Shown: positions 36,867 to 45,492 of the stretch, piece after piece
Numbering within the stretch: the first letter of the stretch is position 1
How the letters are laid out: each line of letters opens with the position of its first letter
NCBI GenBank assembly: GCA_009684525.1
Contig: WKKR01000001.1
Span: 62,001-126,000 of the forward strand
Source: Geobacter sp.
GTDB taxonomy: Bacteria; Desulfobacterota; Desulfuromonadia; Geobacterales; DSM-12255
Direction: 5' to 3'
Length of the DNA stretch: 64,000 nucleotides
Program-made: the position numbers and the translations under genes
Notes under the pieces: generated by a model
Told to the model about the DNA's origin: nothing
Databases searched by the model: none
Seen by the model: the letters and a program-made list of their open reading frames with translations, nothing else

Positions 36867-38165
36867 TTACAACGCGAATAACATGTTGATTGCATTGGGG
36901 ATAATCATATCCAGGGTCATGAGCAGGGTGAGGATGATCATGATTACTACCGTGGTCCAGGCGATAATATTGAAAATTATTCCGTTCCGGTATTTCTGCA
37001 TCAGTCGTTTGTTGTTGACGAGCAGCAGAATGAAAATCAGAACGAAAGGGAGCATGACACCGTTAACCACCTGGGAGAGGAACATGATGGTTATCAGCGG
37101 GGTATTGGGGATGAGAATGAGTGCGGCGCTCAGGATGATGATGAACGTGAAGAGCCAGAAGAACTGGGGGGCCTCTCGGAAATCCTTGTCGATCCCGGAT
37201 TCCCAGCCCATCCCTTCGCAGATGTAGTACGTGGTCGACAAGGGGAGGATGCAGGCGGCAAAGAGTGAGGCATTGAAAAGGCCGAACGCAAAGAGGCTAG
37301 CGGCATAGTTCCCGACCAGAGGCTTCAGCGCCACGGCAGCATCGGCAGCGGTCTCTATCCGCAGGCCCTGGGTGTGGATGGTCGATGCGCAGGCAACAAC
37401 GATAAAGAATGCGACCACTATGGCCATGATACATCCGATGAATACATCGAGCCGGGAGAACCCGTAGTGTTCGATGGTAATTCCCTTTTCGACCACCGAT
37501 GACTGCTGGTAGAACTGCATCCACGGGGCAATGGTGGTGCCGACGAGGCCAATGATGGTCATCAGGTAGGCACTGTCAGATTTGATCGTGGGGACAATTG
37601 TTGCAGTCATGATTGTATGCCAGTCCGGTTTTGCCATGAATGCCGCAATGGGGTATGCGATATAGACCATGCAGGCAACCAGAAAGACCTTTTCAACCAG
37701 CCGGTACGATCCTTTGACGATGAGCAGCCAGACCAGCAAGGCTCCGGAGGGAACGGACAGATATTTGCTGATGCCGAATATTTCAAGGCTGGCAGCAATC
37801 CCGGCAAACTCCGATACTGAATTGCCGAGGTTGGTGAGGAGCAGGGCAACCATGACGTAAAAGGTGACCTTGACACCGTAGGTTTCCCGGATCAGGTCGG
37901 AAAGGCCTTTGCCGGTAACAGCGCCCATCCGGGCGCACATCTCCTGGATCACCACCAGCGCAACAGTCGTGGGGATCATCACCCAGAGGATGGTATGGCC
38001 AAAATGCGCCCCGGCAAGGGAATAGGTGGTAATCCCGCCGGCGTCGTTGTCGACGTTGGCAGTTATGACACCGGGGCCGAGTATGGCCAGAAAGAGCAGG
38101 ATGTTCTTTCTGTTGACCTTTCCCAGGGGCTTGAAAAATTTCAGCAGACTGATGCCGGTGAACAT
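36867..38165 (-). CDS. Nramp-family metal transporter, probable Mg2+-type (NRMT-like)
   Basis: 432 residues with about eleven membrane helices and the Nramp fold. In TM1 the canonical DPGN is replaced: aligned by the following AGxxFG motif, the sequence reads DAGG within NVDNDAGGITT. In TM6 the canonical AxxMP methionine is alanine (GTTIAPWMQFY). Loss of the soft methionine ligand is the hallmark of Nramp-related Mg2+ transporters. The gene starts 19 bp after a PRC-MgtE_N-CBS gene that is preceded by an M-box Mg2+ riboswitch, which independently points to Mg2+. Mn2+ transport remains possible. GAGGAG lies 10 nt before ATG 38165. Confidence 0.85.
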   Translation of the reverse strand: MFTGISLLKFFKPLGKVNRKNILLFLAILGPGVITANVDNDAGGITTYSLAGAHFGHTILWVMIPTTVALVVIQEMCARMGAVTGKGLSDLIRETYGVKVTFYVMVALLLTNLGNSVSEFAGIAASLEIFGISKYLSVPSGALLVWLLIVKGSYRLVEKVFLVACMVYIAYPIAAFMAKPDWHTIMTATIVPTIKSDSAYLMTIIGLVGTTIAPWMQFYQQSSVVEKGITIEHYGFSRLDVFIGCIMAIVVAFFIVVACASTIHTQGLRIETAADAAVALKPLVGNYAASLFAFGLFNASLFAACILPLSTTYYICEGMGWESGIDKDFREAPQFFWLFTFIIILSAALILIPNTPLITIMFLSQVVNGVMLPFVLIFILLLVNNKRLMQKYRNGIIFNIIAWTTVVIMIILTLLMTLDMIIPNAINMLFAL

Positions 38166-38184
38166 GCCGTCAACTCCTCGGCTT

Positions 38185-39456
38185 TCAGTGGTAGAGATTG
38201 CGCTTGCGTCTGGTTATGGCAGAGAGGAAATGCTGCAGGATATCGTCGACAGTGACAATCCCCGCCATTTTCCCGTCTTCATCGAGAACGGGAACGGCAA
38301 TGAGATTGTATTTAGAGAGAATCTCGTAGATATCTTCCGGTTCGGCATCGATCTTCACGCTCTTGACATTGTCGATCATGATTTCCGTCAAAGGGCAGTC
38401 CGGCGGATTGACGAGCAGTTCCTTCAGACTGACGACCCCTTCAATCCGCTCGTCTGCATCCAGCAGATAGGCGTAGTAGATGGTTTCCACATCCGGAGCG
38501 ACGAGGCGCACCTGGCGCAGGGCTTCGGCAACGGTCATGTCACTTGCGAGCGCGAGGAACTCGGAATTCATGAGACCGCCGGCAGAGTCTTCCTCATGCT
38601 CCATCAGTTCCTGGATCTCTTCGGCTTCGTCGGTTTCCATGAGCCCCAGAAGCTCCTGGGCCGTTTCTTCCGGGAGGTCGGCAAGAACATCTGCAGCCTC
38701 ATCAGGTGCCATATCTTCGAGGATATCCGAGGCCTGCTCGCTTCCCAACTGCTGGATCACCATATTGCGGAATTCCGGTTCCAGCTCATATAATGTGTCG
38801 CCGGTGGTCTCGGTGTCGATGGTCGACAGAACGGTCTGGATGTTGGTTACCGGGATCTGCTCGATGATATCCGCAAGGTCGGCCGGATGCAGCTCCTTCA
38901 TCTGATCGCGTGCCACGGTGAGTGCCAGTCGCGACGTGTGCATCTCCAGTGGTTGCACGAACTGCCAGCTGATCTCAGTGGTGGGGATCTGTTGCTTGAG
39001 GAGATGGGCCACCGATTCTCCCAGCCCTTCGTAGCCCAATCTTCGCAATAGCCCGCGAAAGCCGATGTCTACCGAGAATATGCAGAGCTGGTCGTTAAAG
39101 CGTCCCAGCTTGACGTCATTGACCCGTACAACCTTGGCACCATCAACATCGACGATCTGTTTGTCAAGGATGTCGCGTTTGATCAGGATCTCCCCTTCGG
39201 AGGGACAATAGGTCGGCAGAGAAGTGGCAGACGCCTGTGATAACGAGATAACCGCCCGGTTGAAGAGGGAAATCTGCTCCCAGCTTGCGGTACACAGGCC
39301 TTGGCGATTTTTCAGCAGAAGGTGGGAGACAATGGGAAAGGTTTCGCCGGGTACCATGATGAGATCGCGGAGCGTACCGATTTCCTGGCCGAGATCGCTG
39401 AGCACGGTCTTACCCAAGAGAGAGCTGACAAACAGTTCGCTGACGATGCCGTTCAT
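38185..39456 (-). CDS. MgtE cytosolic-domain protein (PRC-like, MgtE_N, two CBS; no membrane domain)
   Basis: 423 residues. The first about 170 contain two PRC-barrel-like stretches (SLLGKTVLSDLGQEIGTLRD and RDILDKQIVDVDGAKVVRVNDVKL). Next come an MgtE_N superhelix (LADIIEQIPVTNIQTVL ... LEDMAPDEAADVLADLPEE), rich in acidic residues, and two CBS domains (MNSEFLALASDMTVAEALRQ; NVKSVKIDAEPEDIYEILSK). It ends there: the five-helix MgtE channel is missing. The start is ATG 39456, just after the riboswitch terminator and with GGAG 6 nt upstream; the frame open to 39522 would cross the terminator. It is likely a Mg2+-sensing regulatory subunit for the Nramp-like protein encoded next. Confidence 0.85.
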   Translation of the reverse strand: MNGIVSELFVSSLLGKTVLSDLGQEIGTLRDLIMVPGETFPIVSHLLLKNRQGLCTASWEQISLFNRAVISLSQASATSLPTYCPSEGEILIKRDILDKQIVDVDGAKVVRVNDVKLGRFNDQLCIFSVDIGFRGLLRRLGYEGLGESVAHLLKQQIPTTEISWQFVQPLEMHTSRLALTVARDQMKELHPADLADIIEQIPVTNIQTVLSTIDTETTGDTLYELEPEFRNMVIQQLGSEQASDILEDMAPDEAADVLADLPEETAQELLGLMETDEAEEIQELMEHEEDSAGGLMNSEFLALASDMTVAEALRQVRLVAPDVETIYYAYLLDADERIEGVVSLKELLVNPPDCPLTEIMIDNVKSVKIDAEPEDIYEILSKYNLIAVPVLDEDGKMAGIVTVDDILQHFLSAITRRKRNLYH

Positions 39457-39470
39457 GACCGTCTCCAAAA

Positions 39471-39502
39471 CAAAAAAGCCCTTCCGGGGAGAAAGGGCCT
39501 TT
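39471..39502 (-). terminator. Intrinsic terminator of the M-box expression platform
   Basis: Minus strand: GCCCTTTC, loop TCCCC, GGAAGGGC followed by TTTTTTGTTTT. It lies between the riboswitch aptamer and the ATG at 39456, so Mg2+ binding is expected to cause early termination. Confidence 0.85.
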
Positions 39503-39531
39503 GCGCACGACGACACCACCATTTCCCCCTG

Positions 39532-39685
39532 GTTGAGTTTCGGCAGAGCACAACGTAGGTTTTCACCAGCTACCTTAAGTAAAGCCTTAATCCGGCCAGA
39601 CTTGGTCTACCACATTGGCGTCTTTCGACGTTTCTGGGCAGTAGCTTCTGTTTGTGCTAACGCCTCTTCCTAACGAGGAATTATG
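39532..39685 (-). promoter_or_regulatory. M-box (ykoK) Mg2+ riboswitch aptamer
   Basis: The minus strand shows the M-box core in order: TCGTTAGGAAGAGGCG (5' end near 39677), CTACTGCCCAGAAACGTCG, AAAGACGCCAATG, an arm with AAGGCTTTACTTAAGGTAGC, and the closing GTTGTGCTCTGCCG. These match the conserved parts of the ykoK/M-box class. It sits between a consensus promoter and an intrinsic terminator. M-box RNAs bind several Mg2+ ions and turn off Mg2+ uptake genes when Mg2+ is plentiful. Boundaries are approximate. Confidence 0.9.
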
Positions 39686-39690
39686 GGAAA

Positions 39691-39719
39691 TCTATAGACC
39701 CGGAGGTCTGATTTGTCAA
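39691..39719 (-). promoter_or_regulatory. Consensus sigma70 promoter of the M-box operon
   Basis: Minus strand: TTGACA at 39714-39719 and TATAGA at 39691-39696 with 17 bp between them. The predicted start at about 39684 is right at the aptamer 5' end. Confidence 0.85.
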
Positions 39720-39856
39720 CAGCTTTTTCCCCGCAATTCGGGCAAAACGGCTCGTGAGAGCAACGGTTCTGTTTACATTAGGCCATGTGGATGATAAAAA
39801 TACACAGATAGAACTATCCGTGCTGCAAGAGACGCAGAACCGAAGGTGAGGAATGC

Positions 39857-41170
39857 TTGGATACCGTGACTCTGGAATTGCTGCTGATTTTCGTCCTGAT
39901 AATCATTAACGGTTTTTTTTCCTGCTCCGAATTTGCCATTATCTCCATCAGGAAAAGCCGGGTTGCGCAACTGGTTGAAGAAGGTGATCAACGGGCAAAA
40001 ACGGTGGAAGAGCTGCAGCAAGACCCTCATCGCCTTCTTGCCATAGTCCAGATCGGCGTGACCGTCGTCGGTTCAACCGCCTCGACAGTCGGCGGTATTA
40101 TTGCTGTTGAACACCTTCGGCCTGCGCTACGTCTCTCTTCGGTTGCACTGATCAGCAATGCGGCTGAACCGATCGCCGTTACCATCGTGGTTGCCCTGGT
40201 CTCCTATTTTTCACTGATTCTGGGGGAACTGGTTCCCAAGACCATCGGTCTCCAGTATGCCGATACCATGGCTCTGCGGGTTGCCGGTCCCATCAGGTTT
40301 CTGGAGCGGTTATGCGGGGTAGTGGTGAGCGTGTTGACCGTTTCCAGCAAGGCCGTTCTCCGTCTGTTCAGGATCAAGGGGGAAGAGCGTGCCTTCATAA
40401 CCAGGGAAGAAGTCCAACTCATCGTTGCCGAGGGCCACGAAAGCGGAGTCTTCAGCGCCAGCGAACATGAATATATCAAAAACATCTTTGACTTTACCCA
40501 CACGGCAGTGCGCGAAGTTATGGTACCACGTACCAGAATCGCGGCACTCGATCTCGACTGGCAGCGGGAAGAAATGCTTCGCTTTATTCTGGAAAACCAG
40601 TATTCCCGGTACCCGGTATTCAGCGGCAGTATTGAGAAGATTGTCGGCTTTGTCCATGGCAAGGATTTCCTCGGCAGGATGGTCAATGACCAGGATTTTG
40701 CTATCGAAGCGATCATCAGGCCGCCCTTTTATGTCCCGGAAGGGAAAAAGGTCAATGAACTGCTGAAGGAGATGCAGCGCAAACGGATTCATATGGCGTT
40801 GGTGGTAGATGAATATGGCGGGATCAGCGGTTTGGCTACCACCGAAGATCTGCTGGAGGAACTGGTGGGAGAGATTGAGGATGAGCATGATGTCGGAGAA
40901 CCGCGTCGGGTGCAGAAACTGGCCGATGGCTCGCTGATCGTTGACGCACTCATCTCGTTGAGCGACCTGGAGGATCTGCTGGGGATCAAGCTGGGTGAGG
41001 ACCTGCAGTATGATACCCTTGCCGGCCTCATTCTCGATCAGTTGGGCAGGTTCCCGGAACGGGGTGAATCCGTGTCGTGGCAGGGATTTCGTTTCATTTG
41101 CGAAGAGGTGAAGACAACCGCCATTGTTCGCGTACGGATCAGCAAACGAGAAGAGGAGGCGACTCCCTGA
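39857..41170 (+). CDS. CNNM/CorC-type CBS-domain membrane protein (probable Mg2+ efflux)
   Basis: 437 residues: a DUF21/CNNM membrane domain (about 1-180; NGFFSCSEFAIISIRKSR, LGELVPKTIGLQYAD), a pair of CBS domains (VMVPRTRIAALDLD ... VDEYGGISGLATTEDLLEELVG) and a C-terminal CorC_HlyC domain. CNNM proteins are linked to Mg2+ export or Co2+ resistance; the old name haemolysin is misleading. The start is TTG 39857 with GAGGAA upstream. It diverges from the M-box operon, with 137 bp between the two -35/start regions, which suggests a local Mg2+ homeostasis group. Confidence 0.9.
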   Translation: MDTVTLELLLIFVLIIINGFFSCSEFAIISIRKSRVAQLVEEGDQRAKTVEELQQDPHRLLAIVQIGVTVVGSTASTVGGIIAVEHLRPALRLSSVALISNAAEPIAVTIVVALVSYFSLILGELVPKTIGLQYADTMALRVAGPIRFLERLCGVVVSVLTVSSKAVLRLFRIKGEERAFITREEVQLIVAEGHESGVFSASEHEYIKNIFDFTHTAVREVMVPRTRIAALDLDWQREEMLRFILENQYSRYPVFSGSIEKIVGFVHGKDFLGRMVNDQDFAIEAIIRPPFYVPEGKKVNELLKEMQRKRIHMALVVDEYGGISGLATTEDLLEELVGEIEDEHDVGEPRRVQKLADGSLIVDALISLSDLEDLLGIKLGEDLQYDTLAGLILDQLGRFPERGESVSWQGFRFICEEVKTTAIVRVRISKREEEATP

Positions 41171-41197
41171 ATCGAGACAACCTCTGTGCGGAATCCG

Positions 41198-41225
41198 GGA
41201 GGGGCTTTTGGCCCCTCCTTTTTTT
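41198..41225. terminator. Terminator between the CNNM and TerC genes
   Basis: GGAGGGGC, loop TTTTG, GCCCCTCC and seven T. It follows the plus-strand CNNM gene and overlaps the end of the convergent terC. Confidence 0.9.
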
Positions 41226-42154
41226 CAGTGTTGCGTCTGATGTCGATGACGTCCGATGGTGATCGAGGTGAGAATGGCAATGGCCAGGGAGCCGACAATC
41301 ACGCCGAGGGAGAAATAGATCGGGATGTGCCAGACATCCACCAGCAGCATCTTGACGCCGACAAAGGTCAGGATGAACGAGATGCCGAGCTTGAGATAGA
41401 CGAACATTTCCATGACGTGGGCAAGAAGGTAGTAGAGCGAGCGGAGCCCCATGATGGCAAATACGTTGGAGGTATAGACGATAAAGGGATCGTGGGTGAC
41501 CGCAAGGACTGCCGGGATGGAGTCGACGGCAAAGATCACGTCGCTCGACTCTATCACCAGCAGGGCCAGGAAGAGGGGAGTCGCGGCCAAGATCCCCTGG
41601 CGGCGGATAAAGAAGCGGTCATCGCGAATTCTCTTGGTAATCGGGACAAACCGGCGGACCAGTCTGACCAGCAGGTTCTTTTCCGGTTCGATCTTCTCTT
41701 CCCCTCCAAAGGCCATCTTGATGCCGGTTACCACCAGGATGACGCCAAACAGATAGATCATCCAGTGAAACCGTTCGATCAGCTCGATGCCGGTGAAGAT
41801 GAAGACGGCCCGCATCAGCAGGGCGCCGATGATACCCCATTTGAGGATCTTGGGCTGATGGACCTTGGTGATGTGGAAATAGGAGAAGATCATGATGAAG
41901 ACAAACAGGTTGTCCACTGACAACGATTCTTCGATGAGATAGCCGGTGAAGAACTCGATCGCCTTGGTGGGTCCCATACTGTAGTAGATCCAGACATTGA
42001 ACGCCAGCGCCAGGGTAACCCAGGTGAGTGTCCAGGCAAGGGCCTCGCGGAAACGGATCTCATGGCTTTTCCGGTTAAAGACGCCCAGGTCGAGGACGAA
42101 CATTACCGTTATTACGATCCCGAAGCCGAGCCACATGGTTGTCTGTCCTGTCAT
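41225..42154 (-). CDS. TerC/Alx-family integral membrane protein
   Basis: 309 residues with about nine membrane helices. Family motifs are the acidic membrane pairs ESLSVDNLFVFIMIFSYF and VIESSDVIFAVDSIPAVLAVT. TerC/Alx proteins are linked to Mn2+ or Ca2+ export and to membrane-protein metalation; the older label is tellurium resistance. AAGGA lies 9 nt before ATG 42154. A good promoter is 54 nt upstream of the start. No yybP Mn2+ riboswitch was found in the short leader, unlike E. coli alx. Confidence 0.93.
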   Translation of the reverse strand: MTGQTTMWLGFGIVITVMFVLDLGVFNRKSHEIRFREALAWTLTWVTLALAFNVWIYYSMGPTKAIEFFTGYLIEESLSVDNLFVFIMIFSYFHITKVHQPKILKWGIIGALLMRAVFIFTGIELIERFHWMIYLFGVILVVTGIKMAFGGEEKIEPEKNLLVRLVRRFVPITKRIRDDRFFIRRQGILAATPLFLALLVIESSDVIFAVDSIPAVLAVTHDPFIVYTSNVFAIMGLRSLYYLLAHVMEMFVYLKLGISFILTFVGVKMLLVDVWHIPIYFSLGVIVGSLAIAILTSITIGRHRHQTQH

Positions 42155-42214
42155 GAATGCAAATCCTTGGGGTATGCTCTGGTCTGGTGGCTGGCAGCCG
42201 CTGAAGTCCTGCGG

Positions 42215-42243
42215 ATGATAGGTGATTGGCGGTGCACTGTCAA
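42215..42243 (-). promoter_or_regulatory. Sigma70 promoter of terC
   Basis: Minus strand: TTGACA at 42238-42243 and TATCAT at 42215-42220, spacing 17 bp. Confidence 0.75.
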
Positions 42244-42354
42244 AGTTTTTTCAAATAGTGGATTGATGGTGCAATACCCCCCGGAGGGTTGCTTTTTGGC
42301 AGAGGTAGGCATACAATTCATTCCGCAGTGTATCCCAGCCCGCACAGAGAATGC

Positions 42355-43191
42355 ATGTCACTCGGTTCAGAAGAAAAATCCCTTAACATAACGCTGACCA
42401 TATCGTTTCTGTTGCATGTCCTGTTTCTGCTGCTCCTTGTCTACCTTCCCCCGGCCGAGCAGAAGAAAGAGACCGAACCGATCATGGTTGACCTTGAGGA
42501 TCTGCCGCAACTGAAAGAGCAACTCCCTCGCGGGGACGAAAAGGCAAAACGGCAGGCAGAGACCAGGCAACGGGTGCCGGTCGAATCTGCCCCGCGCGGG
42601 GACCAGCTGCGTAATCGCATCACTCCCCCTCCTGTGGCGCCACGGCAGCCGCAAGCCGTGCCTTCACCCCGGATCGCCGAACCTTCGAGGCAAAAGCCAG
42701 CGAAAAGTGAGATGCCCGGAGACAGCCTCTTCAGGGCGAAGAAAGAGGACTTGCCCGATCTGGCAAAGCTCCTTCCTTCCGCCAACCGTCTGGAGCGGCT
42801 AGAGGAGAACTATCGCAGGAAATATGAGGACGAGGTGAAGGAAAATGACACCAAGTTTCTCAATACCGATGATATCCTGTTCGGTTCGTTCCTGCGGAGA
42901 TTTGAAACCGCGGTCTATAATGTCTGGCGATACCCACCCGATGCTGCACGGCTGGGAATAGAAGGGGTGGTCCCGGTCAGGATCACCTTCAACCGGAAGG
43001 GCGAGATACAAAAGGCGGTAGTCCTGGAGAGCTCGGGGAGCATCATCCTCGATGACGAGGTGCGTCGCGCGTTACGGCAGATCGGCCCGATCGGAGCTCT
43101 CCCCAAAGGCTACGGCAAGGACGAGTTCCATCTCATCGCGTTTTTCCATTATGGTATTGTCAGCGGGTCCAGCCGCGGCAGGCTCTATTGA
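42355..43191 (+). CDS. TonB-like energy-transducing protein
   Basis: 278 residues: one N-terminal membrane helix (about 13-32; ITLTISFLLHVLFLLLLVYL), a long Pro/Lys/Arg-rich periplasmic linker and a C-terminal TonB domain (about 185-278; YNVWRYPPDAARLGIEGVVPVRITFNRKGEI, ILDDEVRRALRQIGPIGALP). It should transmit energy from ExbBD to outer-membrane receptors, but no exbB, exbD or receptor gene is in the window. The start ATG 42355 has AGAGA upstream; the earlier frame to 42289 has no such site. Its end overlaps convergent galU by 7 bp. Confidence 0.85.
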   Translation: MSLGSEEKSLNITLTISFLLHVLFLLLLVYLPPAEQKKETEPIMVDLEDLPQLKEQLPRGDEKAKRQAETRQRVPVESAPRGDQLRNRITPPPVAPRQPQAVPSPRIAEPSRQKPAKSEMPGDSLFRAKKEDLPDLAKLLPSANRLERLEENYRRKYEDEVKENDTKFLNTDDILFGSFLRRFETAVYNVWRYPPDAARLGIEGVVPVRITFNRKGEIQKAVVLESSGSIILDDEVRRALRQIGPIGALPKGYGKDEFHLIAFFHYGIVSGSSRGRLY

Positions 43192-44054
43192 TTTGAAATC
43201 CGCATCTCCAGAAATTCCCTGAAATCCTTGCTGAACTCTTCCCTTTTCAGGGCCATGTCCACGGTAGCCTTGAGAAAGCCGAGTTTGTCTCCGCAGTCGT
43301 GCCGGATCCCCTCGAACTGGCAGCCATAGATCGCCTCCTCCCGTGAAAGCTTGAGGATGGCGTCGGTGAGCTGTATCTCCCCTCCCTTGCCCGGCTCCTG
43401 GGTTGCCAGGATCGGGAATATCTCCGGGGTGAGCACGTACCTGCCGATGATGGCCAGGTCTGAGGGAGCTTCCTCCAGCTTCGGTTTCTCCACCATGTCG
43501 ATCACCTCGTAGACCCGGTCGGAGATGTGATTCGCCCGGACGCAGCCATAGGAGGAGATGAGTTCCATTGGGACTTTTTCCAGCGCGAGCACCGGTCCGC
43601 GATATTTCCGGTAGACATCCAGCAGTTGGGCCAGGCATGGCCGCTCCGAATCGATGATGTCATCGCCCAAAAGCACGGCAAAGGGCTCTTTACCCACGAA
43701 GTCCCGTGCACAGAGGATGGCATGGCCGAGTCCGCGCGCCTCTTTCTGGCGGACATAGAAGATATCGACCATGTCGGAAATCTCACGGATGCGGGAGAGT
43801 TCCTTTTCTTTCCCTTTATCGTAGAGGTGGGCTTCCAGTTCAAAGGCAATGTCGAAGTGGTCTTCCAGTGCACGTTTGCCACGACCGGTAACGAACAGGA
43901 TCTGCTCGATCCCTGAGGCAACCGCCTCTTCGACCACGTATTGCACCAGGGGCTTGTCGATGAGCGGGAGCATTTCCTTGGGGGATGCCTTGGTGGCTGG
44001 GAGGAAGCGGGTGCCGAGGCCCGCAACGGGAAAGACCGCCTTTTTTACCTGCAT
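43185..44054 (-). CDS. galU: UTP-glucose-1-phosphate uridylyltransferase
   Basis: 289 residues, typical of bacterial GalU. The N-terminal KAVFPVAGLGTRFLPATKASPKEMLPLIDKP contains the nucleotide-binding G-x-G-T-R and catalytic Lys. LLGDDIID and GTRGL-like elements (GEIQLTDAI, GVRHDCGDKLGFLKA equivalent GIRHDCGDKLGFL) follow. It makes UDP-glucose for envelope polysaccharides. ATG 44054 has GAGAGGAG upstream. It follows folD in the same direction after 93 bp. Confidence 0.97.
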   Translation of the reverse strand: MQVKKAVFPVAGLGTRFLPATKASPKEMLPLIDKPLVQYVVEEAVASGIEQILFVTGRGKRALEDHFDIAFELEAHLYDKGKEKELSRIREISDMVDIFYVRQKEARGLGHAILCARDFVGKEPFAVLLGDDIIDSERPCLAQLLDVYRKYRGPVLALEKVPMELISSYGCVRANHISDRVYEVIDMVEKPKLEEAPSDLAIIGRYVLTPEIFPILATQEPGKGGEIQLTDAILKLSREEAIYGCQFEGIRHDCGDKLGFLKATVDMALKREEFSKDFREFLEMRISNQ

Positions 44055-44147
44055 GAATGATACTCCTCTCAGGTGATCCAGATCTGATCCGCCCTATATT
44101 TATCATATTCAAATGGTTGCGTGAGGCAACCGCTTTCAGCGGTATTT

Positions 44148-45008
44148 TCAGCCTTTGCAGGTATGTTTTGCCGACTCGACCGTGTTGTAGAGGAGCATGG
44201 TGATGGTCATGGGGCCAACCCCTCCCGGAACCGGGGTGATGGCCGATGCCCGTTCGCTGGCTGCAGCGAATTCCACGTCTCCCACCAGTTTCTTTTCCCC
44301 GACCCGGTTGACACCCACATCGATGACCACCGCACCCTCCTTGATCCATGCTCCCTTGATCATCTCAGGTTGGCCTACGGCGGCAATCAGGACATCCGCC
44401 TGTCCTACCTTGGCGGCCAGATCCCTGGTCTTGGAGTGGCAGATCGTGACTGTGGCATGCTGGGCCAGGCACATGGCAGCAACCGGTTTGCCGACGATAT
44501 TCGAGCGACCGACAATGACCACTTCCTTGCCGGCCAGGTCGACACCGGTCTCTTTCAGCATCACCATAACGCCATAGGGGGTGCAGGGACGGAACAGCGG
44601 CTTGCCAACCATCAGGCGGCCGACGTTGTAGGGGTGGAATCCGTCCACATCCTTGTGCGGGGAGATCGCCTCCAGCACCTTCTCAGTATTGATCTGTCGG
44701 GGGAGCGGGAGCTGTACCAGTATGCCGTGAATGCGGAGATCGCAGTTGAGCTTGTCGATGAGGCGGAGAAGTTCCTGCTCGCTGGTATCCGCCGGGAGCT
44801 TGTACTCGTCGGAAAAGATACCCACGTCCTGGCAGGCCTTTTCTTTCATCCGAACATATACTGCGCTGGCCGGGTCATCACCCACCAGGACCACTGCCAG
44901 GCCGGGGACGATCCCCTTTGCCCTGAGGTCGGTAACCTCAGCGGTGATTTCGCTTCGAATCTTTGCCGCAATTGCCTTGCCGTCGATCAGTTGTGCCATG
45001 GGCTTCAT
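44148..45008 (-). CDS. folD: Bifunctional methylenetetrahydrofolate dehydrogenase/cyclohydrolase FolD
   Basis: 286 residues. Family motifs are [18 protein letters not shown] with the catalytic Lys, [20 protein letters not shown], the NADP site [19 protein letters not shown] and [18 protein letters not shown]. It interconverts methylene- and formyl-tetrahydrofolate. GAG-rich sequence lies upstream of ATG 45008. The fmdB terminator separates it from the gene upstream. Confidence 0.97.
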   Translation of the reverse strand: MKPMAQLIDGKAIAAKIRSEITAEVTDLRAKGIVPGLAVVLVGDDPASAVYVRMKEKACQDVGIFSDEYKLPADTSEQELLRLIDKLNCDLRIHGILVQLPLPRQINTEKVLEAISPHKDVDGFHPYNVGRLMVGKPLFRPCTPYGVMVMLKETGVDLAGKEVVIVGRSNIVGKPVAAMCLAQHATVTICHSKTRDLAAKVGQADVLIAAVGQPEMIKGAWIKEGAVVIDVGVNRVGEKKLVGDVEFAAASERASAITPVPGGVGPMTITMLLYNTVESAKHTCKG

Positions 45009-45082
45009 GCTCCTCGCGAAATTTTGCCTGCATCATACGGGATATGGAATTGGTTTGTAAAGTGGCCAGGGGAAATCCGGCA

Positions 45083-45112
45083 TAAAAAAACCTCCACGAA
45101 CGGGAGGTTTAG
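45083..45112 (-). terminator. Terminator after the FmdB gene
   Basis: Minus strand: AAACCTCC, loop CGTTCGT, GGAGGTT followed by further T. Confidence 0.85.
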
Positions 45113-45139
45113 TAAAACTGACGTCAAGCTGCACGTGAT

Positions 45140-45397
45140 TCAGGCTGCTGCCGCCGAAGGGCACCCTGCACAGCTGCCGCCGGTGCTGGCCGGGCAGGAC
45201 GGGGCCGGGCTCTTCGATCCGTTGCCATATCCTTCAGCATACCAGCCCCCACCTTTGAGGGTGAACGCGGTAGACGAGATGAGTTTCTTCACTTCGCCGC
45301 CGCAGGAAGGGCATTCTTTCGCAGGCTCGTCGGAAAATTTCTGGCGCAACTCGAACTGGTGGTCACATGCGGTGCACTGGTATTCGTAGACAGGCAT
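45140..45397 (-). CDS. FmdB-family zinc-ribbon regulator-like protein
   Basis: 85 residues from ATG 45397. [21 protein letters not shown] and [29 protein letters not shown] are the family signature, with a CXXC..CXXC ribbon. The tail is rich in Cys, Ser and Ala ([13 protein letters not shown]). The function of FmdB-type proteins is poorly known. The longer frame to 45463 has no good ribosome site. Confidence 0.92.
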   Translation of the reverse strand: MPVYEYQCTACDHQFELRQKFSDEPAKECPSCGGEVKKLISSTAFTLKGGGWYAEGYGNGSKSPAPSCPASTGGSCAGCPSAAAA

Positions 45398-45492
45398 TTC
45401 GATCTCTACCCCCTGAAGCAATTTTCTCTCGTAACTATAATGATTCCATGACGATTTTGTCAAGAGTGTTCAACGGGAAAAATGCGCCAGGG

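Noticed and set aside
39457-39522. Longer N-terminus for the MgtE-domain protein
   Set aside because: The extra codons would run through the riboswitch terminator and lack a ribosome site.
42155-42243. yybP-ykoY Mn2+ riboswitch before terC
   Set aside because: The leader after the promoter is only about 54 nt and lacks the conserved yybP core.
44121-45389. 422-codon plus-strand frame
   Set aside because: Opposite folD and part of fmdB, both certain genes. The translation is rich in His, Asp and Gly without domains.
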